From assembly GCF_900113115.1 (NCBI RefSeq), contig NZ_FOOF01000012.1:124001-188000 (forward strand): a stretch of 64,000 nucleotides of DNA, read 5' to 3'. This document shows positions 51,430-60,138 of the stretch, piece after piece; positions within the stretch are counted from its first letter, which is position 1; the number at the start of each line of letters is the position of its first letter. The position numbers were made by a program, and so were the translations under genes. This stretch comes from Duganella sp. CF458 (GTDB lineage: Bacteria; Pseudomonadota; Gammaproteobacteria; Burkholderiales; Burkholderiaceae_D). The notes beneath the pieces were generated by a model that was given only the letters and a program-made list of their open reading frames with translations, was not told where the DNA came from and did not search any database.

Positions 51430-52033
51430 TGGACCCTCCTTCCTTCCCGGCCAGCGGCGCCGGCAGTACCGGGTAAGTGTGGTCCAGCGCCTGCAGGTAA
51501 GCCACCAGGTCCAGCACCTCCGGCTTGGCCACCACCACCTTGCCCACGGGCTTGAAGCCAGGCGGCAGGTTCACCACCCGGTCGCCAGGTTCCGCTGCTT
51601 CCTTGTAATCGAACAGGTAAGGGTAGGACGGCATGATCGAGCCCGGCACATAAGCACGCGGCTGGAACATATGCCCCAGGTGCCAGTCGGCGCTCGGCTG
51701 GCGTGCCCCGATATTGAACAGGTCAGGTCCGGTGCGCATGGTGCCCAGCAAATGCGGCGTATCGTAGTAATAGTCCGCCGCTACCGAGGCCCGTCCCCAG
51801 CCGCGCTGGTCGTCCGGTGCCTGCGCCTTGTCGCGCGGCTGCTGCGAATGGCAATACACGCAGCCATTCCTGATGTAGACCTCGCGTCCGCGCAGCTGCT
51901 GCGCGGTGTAGGGCTTCAGGCCGGCCGGCGCCTCGCCCGCGCGCAACTGCACATGCGGCACGATCACCAGCGCTGACGTCGCGAGGGCCAGCGTCACCAT
52001 CGCGCCGCCCAGGAGTTTGAGTTCGTCTTGCAT
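51416..52033 (-). CDS. ccoO: cbb3-type oxidase subunit II, CcoO-like cytochrome c
   Basis: 205 residues. Helix 1 (LLGGAMVTLALATSALVIVP) and a mono-haem cytochrome c domain: NGCVYCHSQQPRDK is the haem site and PGSIMPSYPYLF holds the Met ligand, both standard in CcoO. RTGPDLFNIGARQPSADWH is also a family motif. ATG 52033 sits one base after the CcoN stop; the frame is open upstream to 52150. Confidence 0.93.
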   Translation of the reverse strand: MQDELKLLGGAMVTLALATSALVIVPHVQLRAGEAPAGLKPYTAQQLRGREVYIRNGCVYCHSQQPRDKAQAPDDQRGWGRASVAADYYYDTPHLLGTMRTGPDLFNIGARQPSADWHLGHMFQPRAYVPGSIMPSYPYLFDYKEAAEPGDRVVNLPPGFKPVGKVVVAKPEVLDLVAYLQALDHTYPVLPAPLAGKEGGSNAAK

Positions 52034-52034
52034 A

Positions 52035-53711
52035 TCAGGCTCCCGCGAGCTTGCTGGCCGGTGCGGGCGAATCGCTGTGCGTGTGCAGCAGCGCAGCGCC
52101 GACCCGACGCGGTCCATAGCGCAGCGCCATTGCGGCAAAATGCCAGGCAAAAACCAGGTGGCCGATGGTCATGATGGCGCCGCCGATCGAGCGGCTCTTC
52201 AGCCAGGGAATGGTCACGTTGACCGACTCCATGAAGGGACGCGCGGCATCCAGCATGGCCAGGCCTTGCAGCCAGCCGCCGATCGTCAGGCCGACGAAAT
52301 AGATGCCGAAACCTGCCACCACCAGCCAGAAATGCCAGGCAATCAGTTTGGGATAAGGCCACTCCCAGGCCATCACGCGCGGCATGACGAAGTAGATGGC
52401 GCCGAACATCACCATCGAGAAGAAGCCATACAGCCCGAGGTGCGCGTGCGCCACCGTGAAGTGGGTAAAGTGCGTCACCGTATTCACGCTGCGCAGGGCT
52501 TCGATCGAGCCCTGGATCGAGCTGAGGGTGTACATCATGCCGCCCAGGACGATAAAGCGCAGCGTCGGCGAATACACCAGCTTCGAGAAATGCCCGCGCA
52601 TGGTCATGTGCTGGTTGATGGAGAACGAAATCACGGGGATCACCATCATCACGCTCTGCACGATCGATAGCGTGATCAGCCAGCCCGGTACAGGGCCGCC
52701 GATCAAATGGTGGCCGCCCACCTGCCCATAGAAGAAGGCAAGCGTCCAGAACCCCAGCAGCGACAGGTTGTATGATTGCACCGGGCGTCCGATGATCTTT
52801 GGCAGGAAGTAGTACACCGACGCCACCGCCATCGGCGTGTAGAACAGCCCCAGCACGTTATGCCCGAACCACCAGTTCATCGCCGCCTGCTGCACGCCGA
52901 AGTGCACTGCCGGCAGGTTCCCGATCAGGAACAGGATAGGGAACCAGAACAGCGCCGCGCCCATATACCAGATCGACACGTACAGGTGATGTACTTTGCG
53001 GCTTTGCAGGGTGTACACCAGCGGCAGGCCGACCAGGGCGCCGCCTGCCACCAGCAGCAAGTCCACCTGCCAGGGAATTTCCAGCCATTCAAGGCCATCG
53101 CTGATGCCGGCCGCAATGCAGCCCAGGCCCGCGATCAGGCCCGCATTCCACAGCATGGCGCCGAAAATGGCAAAGCGCCCGCCGACCAGATGCGTCTTCA
53201 GCAGGCGTGGCAGGAGCCAGATCGCAATGCCGAGCGCCGCCATCGGCGCCCAGCCGTAGGCCACCGCATTGAGGTGAATGGTGCGGATGCGGCCGAACGT
53301 CAGCCAGGGATACTGCACCAGCCAGTCCGGCTCATGCAGCTTGATGGAACTGGTGAGTCCCGCTGCTGTCGCCACCAAGAGCCACACCACGGAACAGGAA
53401 AGAAAAACAAAGGTGACAAAAGCACTCGAACGGTCCGCCTCCACTCGTTCCGCCAACTCCTGCTGCATGGCGGCATGCTCGGCGGGGCTGGGTGCCCGCC
53501 GTTCCTGACCATCCACCGGCAGCGCCAGCCCGGCGCGCTGCTCCGGGCTGGCTGCCGGTTCCTCGCCGTGGCCGATCTCGCCCGGCGAGAAGATGACATT
53601 GGCGGCCGCCGAGGTGGCGTTGAACAGGCGATGCCGCAGCGACCAGATGAATACCAGCAGGCCGCTGACAGACAGGATGAAGGACGACAGGAGAATGGTG
53701 ACGGTATCCAC
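52035..53711 (-). CDS. ccoN: cbb3-like oxidase subunit I with CcoS-like N-terminal extension
   Basis: 558 residues from GTG. Residues 1-50 look like the assembly protein CcoS (TILLSSFILSVSGLLVFIWS, then FSPGEIG), followed by a linker and a 12-helix haem-copper core. Haem and CuB ligands: GRIRTIHLNAVAYGW (helix II), WWFGHNVLGLFYTP (CuB His), FYGQVGGHHL (two CuB His, and a Tyr six residues before as in cbb3 cross-linked Tyr), and HFTVAHAHLGLYGF (haem His pair). Where cbb3 enzymes have FEGPM, this reads IQGSI. It should reduce O2; any NO activity is open. Confidence 0.9.
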   Translation of the reverse strand: MDTVTILLSSFILSVSGLLVFIWSLRHRLFNATSAAANVIFSPGEIGHGEEPAASPEQRAGLALPVDGQERRAPSPAEHAAMQQELAERVEADRSSAFVTFVFLSCSVVWLLVATAAGLTSSIKLHEPDWLVQYPWLTFGRIRTIHLNAVAYGWAPMAALGIAIWLLPRLLKTHLVGGRFAIFGAMLWNAGLIAGLGCIAAGISDGLEWLEIPWQVDLLLVAGGALVGLPLVYTLQSRKVHHLYVSIWYMGAALFWFPILFLIGNLPAVHFGVQQAAMNWWFGHNVLGLFYTPMAVASVYYFLPKIIGRPVQSYNLSLLGFWTLAFFYGQVGGHHLIGGPVPGWLITLSIVQSVMMVIPVISFSINQHMTMRGHFSKLVYSPTLRFIVLGGMMYTLSSIQGSIEALRSVNTVTHFTHFTVAHAHLGLYGFFSMVMFGAIYFVMPRVMAWEWPYPKLIAWHFWLVVAGFGIYFVGLTIGGWLQGLAMLDAARPFMESVNVTIPWLKSRSIGGAIMTIGHLVFAWHFAAMALRYGPRRVGAALLHTHSDSPAPASKLAGA

Positions 53712-53713
53712 TT

Positions 53714-54913
53714 TTAACCTTCCCGCCCGTCGATGCGGGCCTGGCTTAAGTAAGGCGCATACACGAACAGGTAGAGAAGGAAGGCGGCCGACCAGGCCAG
53801 TGCCGAGCCAAGCAACAGGAAGTCACGCATTCCAGCGGGAACTATATTGGCACACAAACGGGCCACCGCGCCAGCCTGCAGCAAAAGATACATTGCGCTT
53901 TCGGCCGGGCCGGCGCGCAGCATGCGGCCCGTGTGGCCAAGGGCCGTGCGGGTGATCATGCCAAGGATCAGGCCGGACATGCCGCCCACTGCCAGAGCGT
54001 GGAAGGCGCTGCTGGCCGAACCGATGCCCAGCGCCGCAAAGCCCAGCAGCACCAGGCCGGCCACGATCCAGGCGTAAGCCAGGTGCAGGATCCACAGCAA
54101 AGGCACGCGCACGGTGGCAAACGGCGCCCAAGCGGCCAGCCGGATCGCGTTGACCGCCGCCGCCGCGAAAGCCAGCAGCGCCACCACGAAGCCCGGCAAG
54201 CCCGTCACCCAGGCCAGCGCTGTCGCCAGCAGCAGGGTGATGCTGGCCTTTTCGCGCCACGCCACGGTAAGCGGTTGGCTGCCCGGCGCGCCGTTACGCG
54301 TGAACATGGGGATCACGCGGCCGCCCATCACCGCCTCGAGGACCGTGATCATCAGGATCGCCCCGTGCACGGGAGTCAGCGGCGACAGGGCAATCCAGCC
54401 ATTGGCCGCAGCATGGAACAGCAGGTTGGCCACCGACAGCAAGGCCAGGATGGCGCAGATCGGGTAGTTGCGTTTGCTTCGTGCCAGGTAAAGCACGCGG
54501 CCGAAAGCCACCGCGCACAACGGCAGGAACAGGCCATCGACGATCAGCGCCGGCACGCCGGGCGCCAGCAGCATGGCGATGCGGCCGCCTATCCACAGCA
54601 CGGCCAACCCTGCAAGCTGGCCGCCGGCCGGCGTCTGCAGGTTGGTCCAGTTGCGGCCAGCGGTAAACAGGAAGCCGACAATCACCGCGCCGCCAAAAGC
54701 GAACACCATTTCATGCATATGCCATAGCATGTTGGCCGCGGGCATGGCGGGCAGCATGCCCTTGTAGGCCAGCAGCCACACTGGCACCGACAGCATCGCC
54801 AGCGCAGCCGCCAGCAGGTAGAAAGGGCGGAAACCCAGTCGCAGCAGCGGATGCGGCTGCCCGGCTGGCGTGGGTTCGGTGGGAATATGGATGCTGCGCA
54901 TGGCGGGCCTCAT
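53714..54913 (-). CDS. nnrS: NnrS-family multi-pass membrane protein
   Basis: About 399 residues with some 12 transmembrane helices. The family motif ANMLWHMHEMVFAFGGAVIV is present, with RLGFRPFYLLAAALAMLSVP at the start and GGRVIPMFTRNGAPG in the centre. NnrS proteins are haem- and copper-containing and protect cells against NO. ATG 54913 (54901 is an alternative) is 7 bases from an NsrR-like operator. The CcoN-like gene begins 2 bases after its stop, so they form one operon. Confidence 0.92.
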   Translation of the reverse strand: MRPAMRSIHIPTEPTPAGQPHPLLRLGFRPFYLLAAALAMLSVPVWLLAYKGMLPAMPAANMLWHMHEMVFAFGGAVIVGFLFTAGRNWTNLQTPAGGQLAGLAVLWIGGRIAMLLAPGVPALIVDGLFLPLCAVAFGRVLYLARSKRNYPICAILALLSVANLLFHAAANGWIALSPLTPVHGAILMITVLEAVMGGRVIPMFTRNGAPGSQPLTVAWREKASITLLLATALAWVTGLPGFVVALLAFAAAAVNAIRLAAWAPFATVRVPLLWILHLAYAWIVAGLVLLGFAALGIGSASSAFHALAVGGMSGLILGMITRTALGHTGRMLRAGPAESAMYLLLQAGAVARLCANIVPAGMRDFLLLGSALAWSAAFLLYLFVYAPYLSQARIDGREG

Positions 54914-54919
54914 GTTCTT

Positions 54920-54942
54920 AAGATGTATAATGAATGCTACAT
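54920..54942. promoter_or_regulatory. Putative NsrR operator upstream of nnrS
   Basis: AAGATGTATAATGAATGCTACAT-type sequence: matches most of the known dyad AAGATGYATTTNAAATRCATCTT, with a full AAGATGYAT left half and an AATGC right half. It ends 7 bases from the nnrS start, so bound NsrR would block it. Confidence 0.65.
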
Positions 54943-54956
54943 TAGGCCCGTGGCCA

Positions 54957-54979
54957 AAGCAATATTTTGAATGCATCTT
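54957..54979. promoter_or_regulatory. Putative NsrR operator upstream of nsrR
   Basis: On the minus strand AAGATGCATTCAAAATATTG then CTT: the left half AAGATGCATT is exact, the AAAT centre is kept and the final CTT matches the dyad. It lies 15 bases before the nsrR ATG, consistent with autorepression, and within the divergent nnrS promoter region. Confidence 0.7.
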
Positions 54980-54994
54980 TATGTGACGCAGATC

Positions 54995-55459
54995 ATGAGA
55001 CTGACATCCTTCACCGACTACACCCTGCGTTCGCTGATGCACCTGGGCATGAACCGCGACAAGCTGGTCACGATCCAGGAGATCGCCGACCTGCATGACA
55101 TCTCGAAAAACCACCTGACCAAGGTGATCCACCAGTTGGGCGCCAGCGGCCTGGTGGAAACCGTGCGCGGCCGGCACGGCGGCCTGCGCCTGAACCGCGA
55201 GCCGGAGGATATCAATATTGGCGAAGTGGTACGCGATAGCGAATCGGACTTCCATATCGCCGAATGCTTCGAAGCCGATGCCGGCCACTGCGCCTTCCTG
55301 CGCGATTGCGCCCTCAAACGCAAGCTGGGCGAAGCCACCGAAGCCTTCCTGCATGTACTGGATGGCATGACGTTGGCCGACATCCTGCCTGGCCCCCATG
55401 GCGGCAACAGCGGCAAGGGCGGGGAGAAAACCATCATCCTTCAGAAAATGCGCATTTAA
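54995..55459 (+). CDS. nsrR: NsrR nitric oxide-sensing Rrf2 repressor
   Basis: 154 residues from ATG 54995, which gives the family N-terminus MRLTSFTDYTLRSLMHLG; the frame is open to 54971. A winged helix (TIQEIADLHDISKNHLTKVI; GRHGGLRL) and three Cys at about 91-105 (ECFEADAGHCAFLRDC) that hold a NO-sensitive Fe-S cluster. NO damage to the cluster releases target promoters. Three matching operators nearby are the likely targets: nnrS, its own gene, and hmp. Confidence 0.94.
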   Translation: MRLTSFTDYTLRSLMHLGMNRDKLVTIQEIADLHDISKNHLTKVIHQLGASGLVETVRGRHGGLRLNREPEDINIGEVVRDSESDFHIAECFEADAGHCAFLRDCALKRKLGEATEAFLHVLDGMTLADILPGPHGGNSGKGGEKTIILQKMRI

Positions 55460-55469
55460 TCTGCATCTT
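55447..55469. promoter_or_regulatory. Putative NsrR operator upstream of hmp
   Basis: On the minus strand AAGATGCAGATTAAATGCGC then ATT: AAGATGCA exact at the left, AAATGC in the centre, as in the NsrR dyad. It overlaps the last codons of nsrR and ends 2 bases before the hmp -35 box, so repression by occlusion is expected. Confidence 0.68.
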
Positions 55470-55471
55470 TA

Positions 55472-55501
55472 TTGACGCAGTTTAAGGCAAACATGTATTA
55501 T
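55472..55501 (+). promoter_or_regulatory. Sigma-70-type promoter of hmp
   Basis: TTGACG at 55472-55477 and TATTAT at 55496-55501, spaced by 18 bases. The transcription start would fall about 55508, leaving a leader of about 27 bases that contains AAGGAG. Confidence 0.65.
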
Positions 55502-55534
55502 GGGTGCATGTTTAGCCGAGAAGGAGCCATACCC

Positions 55535-56716
55535 ATGCTGTCCGCAGAACACCGTGCCATCGTCACCGCCACCGTCCCGATCCTGGAGCAGGGCGGCGAA
55601 GCCCTGACCCGCCATTTCTATCAAACGCTGTTCACCGATTTCCCGCAGGTGAAGCCATTCTTCAACCAGGCCCACCAGCACAGCGGCGACCAGCAGCGCG
55701 CCCTGGCCAACGGCATCCTGATGTACGCCAAGCATATCGAGCGCCTGGAAGCGCTGGGCCCGCTGGTAAACACCATCGTCACCAAGCACGTTGCGCTGCA
55801 AATCCAGCCTGAACACTACCCGATGGTCGGCGCCAGCCTGCTGAAGGCCATCCGCGAAGTGCTCGGCTCGGAGACCGCGACCGACGCCGTCCTGGAAGCA
55901 TGGGGCGCCGCGTACGGCCAGCTGGCCGAGATCCTGATCGGCGCCGAAGGCAAGACTTATGAAGCCGCCGCGGCCGCGCCGGGCGGCTGGATGGGCGCGC
56001 GCCAGTTCATCGTGGCGGCCAAGCGGGTCGAAAGCGAGGAGATCACCAGTTTCGTATTCCGTCCCGCCGATGGCCTGCCGGTGCTGGACTTCACGCCGGG
56101 CCAATATATCGGCATCCGCGTGGTGGTGGACGGCCAGGAGCAGCGCCGCCAGTACTCGCTATCGGCGGCTCCCAACGGCCAGACTTACCGGATCAGCGTC
56201 AAGCGCGAAGAGAGCGGCATGGTGTCGGGCTTCCTGCATGCGAACCTGAACGAGGGCGATAGCGTGGACCTGTTCCCGCCAACCGGCGCCTTCACGCTGG
56301 CGGAAGGCAGCCGCCCGGTCGTTCTGATTTCCGGTGGCGTCGGCATCACGCCGACCCTGGCCATGCTGGAGCAGGCGCTGGAAACCGGCCGTGAAATCCG
56401 CTTCATCCACGCGGCCCGCCACGCTGGCGTGCACGCCTTCCGCGACCATGTCGACGGCCTGGCCCAGCGCCATCCGCAACTGAAGCGCCATTACATTTAT
56501 GCGGAAGACCGCGCGGGCCATCCGCAAGCCGATGCGGTCGGCCTGCTGGGCAACAAGGAGTTGGGCGAATGGCTGCCGCAATCGCGCGACGTCGACGCCT
56601 ACTTCCTCGGCCCGGTGCCGTTCATGCAGGCCGTGAAGCGCAGCCTGCGCGAACTGGGTGTACCGGAAGCGCAGACCCACTACGAGTTCTTCGGCCCGGC
56701 CAAGGCCCTCGACTGA
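55535..56716 (+). CDS. hmp: Flavohemoprotein Hmp, nitric oxide dioxygenase
   Basis: 393 residues, the normal length. The globin domain (1-140) has proximal His in TKHVALQIQPEHYPMVG. FAD domain: FTPGQYIGIRVVVDGQEQRR, then RQYSLSAAP; NAD domain: VLISGGVGITPTLAML and the C-terminal YEFFGPA. It converts NO and O2 to nitrate using NADH. ATG 55535 has AAGGAG 9-14 bases upstream; the frame is open to 55472. It lies downstream of nsrR with its own promoter and operator. Confidence 0.96.
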   Translation: MLSAEHRAIVTATVPILEQGGEALTRHFYQTLFTDFPQVKPFFNQAHQHSGDQQRALANGILMYAKHIERLEALGPLVNTIVTKHVALQIQPEHYPMVGASLLKAIREVLGSETATDAVLEAWGAAYGQLAEILIGAEGKTYEAAAAAPGGWMGARQFIVAAKRVESEEITSFVFRPADGLPVLDFTPGQYIGIRVVVDGQEQRRQYSLSAAPNGQTYRISVKREESGMVSGFLHANLNEGDSVDLFPPTGAFTLAEGSRPVVLISGGVGITPTLAMLEQALETGREIRFIHAARHAGVHAFRDHVDGLAQRHPQLKRHYIYAEDRAGHPQADAVGLLGNKELGEWLPQSRDVDAYFLGPVPFMQAVKRSLRELGVPEAQTHYEFFGPAKALD

Positions 56717-56721
56717 GTCCT

Positions 56722-58269
56722 TTACAGCGGCTCCAGCTTGGGGCCGCGCAGCCCCACCAGCAGGGCGCGGCCGGAAGGCGCGATACGGTACTCGCCGTAG
56801 CGCGCCTTTTCATATCGCTTTGCCTCGCCTTCCTTGAAGAACCATCCGTCGCTGGCCAGCATCCAGCGGCCATCCTTATTCTCCAGCCTTACCTGGATTG
56901 TCCCGTCACCGGGCGGTGCTGCATCGTGCTTGTAGCCGACAAGCTCGAGGACATGGTCCGGACCCAGTCGCCCGACGGCGTATGTCGCTCTGCTGTTTTC
57001 GCTGGGCTGTTCGCCCGCCGGCAGCCTGACGAACAGGCGCATATAGTCGCCCTGCATCAGCGAACGCGGATCACGCGGCCCCAGTTCGACGAAGGCCACC
57101 TGGCCGCTTGCGATCAAGCCTTCGTTGCGTACCACCACCGCATTCGCAATCGCCAGCGCTGCAAGCCCGCTGAGCGCCAACCCGGCATGTACCAGGCCGC
57201 TGCGCAGTGGCGTTTGCGGCGCGGCGGCCTGCCGTTTCACGCGGCGTAACGGTACCAGGCAGAATGCCAGCAAGAGCGCCCCGGCCATGGCAAATAATCC
57301 AGCCTTATGCGCCAGCGGCAGCGACAGGTCGTAGTACGCGCTACCCACGCCCCATGCCGCCGCAATGCCGCAGGCCAGTGCCAGCCGGTAGCGGCCATCG
57401 GCAACGCAGGCGGCGAGCAGCAAGAGCGGCATGCCCATGGCCGGGACAAAGAAGGTGAATCCGGCCACCACCAAGGCGACGCCCAGGCACCACCATTGAC
57501 GCACGGCAGGCAGGGCGCGCGCCAGGATCGCCGCGGCGGCGGCCGTGCACGCAAGCGACACCGCGCAAGTGAGGGGCTGCAGCGCCCGCGCGGCGCCTGT
57601 GCCATGCACCATGAGCGCAGCGGGGGACAACAATGCCGGGCCAGCCCAGACGGCGAAGCCGCCCAGCGTGAACACCAGCCAGCCGGACAGGAATGGCTCG
57701 GCTATGGTGCCTAAACTGGGCGCGCGGGCAAATTGGCGGCCTGCCATCCATAGCGCAGCAACGGCATGCAATGCAAACCACCACACGTCGCCATGCTTGC
57801 CGAGTTCGGATTCGGACGGCACCAGGGCCGGCACCAGCATGGCCGCGCAAATGCCGCCAAGGATGGTGCGCACCCACGCTTGCGGCACCAGGCCAGCCAA
57901 TAGTACGGCGAGCGCCGCCATCAGCAGTGCGGCAAGGCGGTGATCCATCAGCATGAACAGGCTGAAGCCCAACACCCCGCCCGCCGACAGCAGCAGCGGA
58001 AACGCCGCCTGTTCGAGCAACATCGGGACTGTTTTCCGGCGCAACAGCACGACGGAAGCTGCCACCAGCAGCGCCGCGACTGTCGCGTTGCTGCCATGGC
58101 CGGCATTGAGATATTCAATCAGCAGCCCGATCAGCAAGAGGATCGGAACGGCGGCAATCCACGCCCCGAGCCCCATCAGCAGCACGATATGCCACGGCCG
58201 CGTATCGCTGCTGCCGGCGGCGATGGCCTGCGCCTCGTCGAGAATCTGTTGCAAGCCGTCGCGGTTCAT
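56722..58269 (-). CDS. Membrane protein with DUF4401-like and GDYXXLXY domains
   Basis: 515 residues from ATG 58269, which overlaps the stop of the DUF2157 gene (ATGA). The first 330 residues form many transmembrane helices (WIAAVPILLLIGLLIEYL at the start). The soluble C-terminus carries QGDYMRLFVRLP, the GDYXXLXY motif, near residue 390. Such pairs are widespread, conserved and of unknown function. Converges with hmp with a 5-base gap. Confidence 0.88.
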   Translation of the reverse strand: MNRDGLQQILDEAQAIAAGSSDTRPWHIVLLMGLGAWIAAVPILLLIGLLIEYLNAGHGSNATVAALLVAASVVLLRRKTVPMLLEQAAFPLLLSAGGVLGFSLFMLMDHRLAALLMAALAVLLAGLVPQAWVRTILGGICAAMLVPALVPSESELGKHGDVWWFALHAVAALWMAGRQFARAPSLGTIAEPFLSGWLVFTLGGFAVWAGPALLSPAALMVHGTGAARALQPLTCAVSLACTAAAAAILARALPAVRQWWCLGVALVVAGFTFFVPAMGMPLLLLAACVADGRYRLALACGIAAAWGVGSAYYDLSLPLAHKAGLFAMAGALLLAFCLVPLRRVKRQAAAPQTPLRSGLVHAGLALSGLAALAIANAVVVRNEGLIASGQVAFVELGPRDPRSLMQGDYMRLFVRLPAGEQPSENSRATYAVGRLGPDHVLELVGYKHDAAPPGDGTIQVRLENKDGRWMLASDGWFFKEGEAKRYEKARYGEYRIAPSGRALLVGLRGPKLEPL

Positions 58270-59210
58270 GCCTGGCCTCCCGCGCGATGTTTTGCCAGCA
58301 GCCTGCTGGCGGCAAACGAAACGAGGGCGATGGCGAGCAAGCCGGATGCGATGAATATGGTAAACCGGTCGCAGCCCATCGCATCGAGGATTTTCGCAAA
58401 TGCGATGACGGCGACGTACAACAGGGCCAGGCAGGCAATGCTGGTGGACGCCAGGTCGTACAGCGCCAGGGTTGCAGTAGCTGCACCGACCAGCAGGGCG
58501 GCGAGCATGATCGGGCCCATGCCCTGGTCGAAGGCCAGCACGCTGGCCGGCAAGGCGATATACCCCATGGCCAGCAGCACTGCCAGGCGCAATGACCAGA
58601 TGCCGCTGCCGGTATAGCGCCGCAACGGCGGCAGCATCACGGCGGGCAGCAGCAGGGACAGCACCCACGCGGCGGCGACCAGGCCAAACGACACCTCGTA
58701 ATGGGACCAGCCGCCTTCGGCCTTGAGCCAGAGCGCAATCGCGGTGGAGGCGACCGCCAGCCAGGGCGTCCACAACACTTCGCTGCGCAGCACCAGGCAT
58801 AGCGGCAGGCCGAGGACGGTCCAGAGGGCGAACAGCTGCCAGGGATCGGCCCCGGTCTGGTAAGTCTGGCCGATGCAAGCGAACAAGGCGCCGCTTGCCA
58901 GGAAGGAGAACAGGGTGGCCACAACGCGAACGCGCGGAATCAGCGACGCGGCAAGCAGGCCGACCGCGACAGCCGCCTGCATGACGCCGATACGGCCGAA
59001 GCGGCCCAGCACGTCCCAATTCGAGGCAATCCAGAACATCAGGCCAAGCCCGCACAATCCCGCGCCGGCGACGGCGACAGCTTGCGGCAAGCGTGACGGG
59101 AGCCAGCCTGGCTGGCCGCGCAGGCCCGCCATCAATTCGAGTTCCGTGGTGGAGCGGTGGTCAAGCTGGTGGCGCGCAGCCAGTTCCAGCAAGGTTTGTC
59201 GCAAGCTCAT
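58266..59210 (-). CDS. DUF2157 membrane protein
   Basis: 314 residues. A cytoplasmic N-terminal stretch with HQLDHRSTTELELMAGL leads into about eight transmembrane helices, beginning AVAVAGAGLCGLGLMFWIAS-type. The typical motif is a helix with conserved NWD (ASNWDVLGRFGRIG). Function unknown; always beside the DUF4401/GDYXXLXY partner. The stop overlaps the partner ATG. Confidence 0.88.
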   Translation of the reverse strand: MSLRQTLLELAARHQLDHRSTTELELMAGLRGQPGWLPSRLPQAVAVAGAGLCGLGLMFWIASNWDVLGRFGRIGVMQAAVAVGLLAASLIPRVRVVATLFSFLASGALFACIGQTYQTGADPWQLFALWTVLGLPLCLVLRSEVLWTPWLAVASTAIALWLKAEGGWSHYEVSFGLVAAAWVLSLLLPAVMLPPLRRYTGSGIWSLRLAVLLAMGYIALPASVLAFDQGMGPIMLAALLVGAATATLALYDLASTSIACLALLYVAVIAFAKILDAMGCDRFTIFIASGLLAIALVSFAASRLLAKHRAGGQA

Positions 59211-59260
59211 GTTTCCTCTTCAGCGCATCGCAATGCGCCGAAGGGTAACATGGAAAGTTG

Positions 59261-60097
59261 CTAAACCAACAGCGCGGCAGCCATCGCGGAAGCATCGGCT
59301 TCCGCTTCTTCCAGCATCTGCTCGCGCTTTTCGGTATCGATGAACAGGTCCATTACGGAATCTTCGTGCGGCGGCTGTTGCTGGTCCGGGGCCAGCGGCG
59401 AAGCGATGGGCGCGAAGTGATTCGCCAGCAGCAGGGTGTCGAGCAAGGTCTCGGGCGGGATCTGCAGCATGCCGCTGCGCAGGCTCTCGATCGCCTCCGC
59501 CACCTCGGCTGGAATGCCCAGCTTCTTCAGCACTTCGCGCGTGATGATCTCTTCGCTCGCGGTTTGCCAGTTTTCCGGATCGGGTTCCAGCAGGCCAGGG
59601 AATTCATCGGCGCGCGACAGCAGGTAGAAACTGCCCACTTCATGCACGATGGCGGCGAACAGGGCGGTGTCGGGATTCACGCCGGTGACCTCGCGCGCGA
59701 TGATGCGCGACAGGCAGGCGACGTGGATGGTGTGCTGCCACAGCTGCTCGGCTTTCGCGCGCAGCACGGGATCGGTGATCTTGCTGCCGAAGGCGCGCAC
59801 CACCATGGCCGCAGCCAGCGCGTACAGGTTGTGATATCCCACGCGCATGATGGCGTTGCGCACATTGGTGATATCCGGCCCGCCGGTGCGGTTGAACATG
59901 GCGGAGTTGGACAGCGAGACGGTGCGCGCGGCCAGTTGCGGCTCGGCCAGCACCAGCTTGATGGCGTCCTCCATCGGACAATCCGGATCGTCCAGGGCGA
60001 GCTGGACGCGCAGGGCGGCATTAACGCTGGTAGGAAACACGAGGTCTCCCCGGATCGCCAGCGCGGCGACGTGTCCGAAGGCTTCCAGTTTATTCAT
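59261..60097 (-). CDS. HDOD-domain signalling protein
   Basis: 278 residues from ATG 60097 (MNKLEAFGHVAALAIRGDLV); the frame is open into the palindrome at 60160. One HDOD domain spans about 18-205, with AEPQLAARTVSLSNSAMFNR and VRNAIMRVGYHNLYALAAAM as landmarks. The HD-like residues are mostly lost, as usual, so it should not be a phosphohydrolase. HDOD proteins are linked to cyclic di-GMP and motility control. The C-terminal 75 residues are acidic and uncharacterised. Confidence 0.9.
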   Translation of the reverse strand: MNKLEAFGHVAALAIRGDLVFPTSVNAALRVQLALDDPDCPMEDAIKLVLAEPQLAARTVSLSNSAMFNRTGGPDITNVRNAIMRVGYHNLYALAAAMVVRAFGSKITDPVLRAKAEQLWQHTIHVACLSRIIAREVTGVNPDTALFAAIVHEVGSFYLLSRADEFPGLLEPDPENWQTASEEIITREVLKKLGIPAEVAEAIESLRSGMLQIPPETLLDTLLLANHFAPIASPLAPDQQQPPHEDSVMDLFIDTEKREQMLEEAEADASAMAAALLV

Positions 60098-60138
60098 GCC
60101 GAAAATTATACGGCCCCACAGGGCATAGTGCCAAATGC

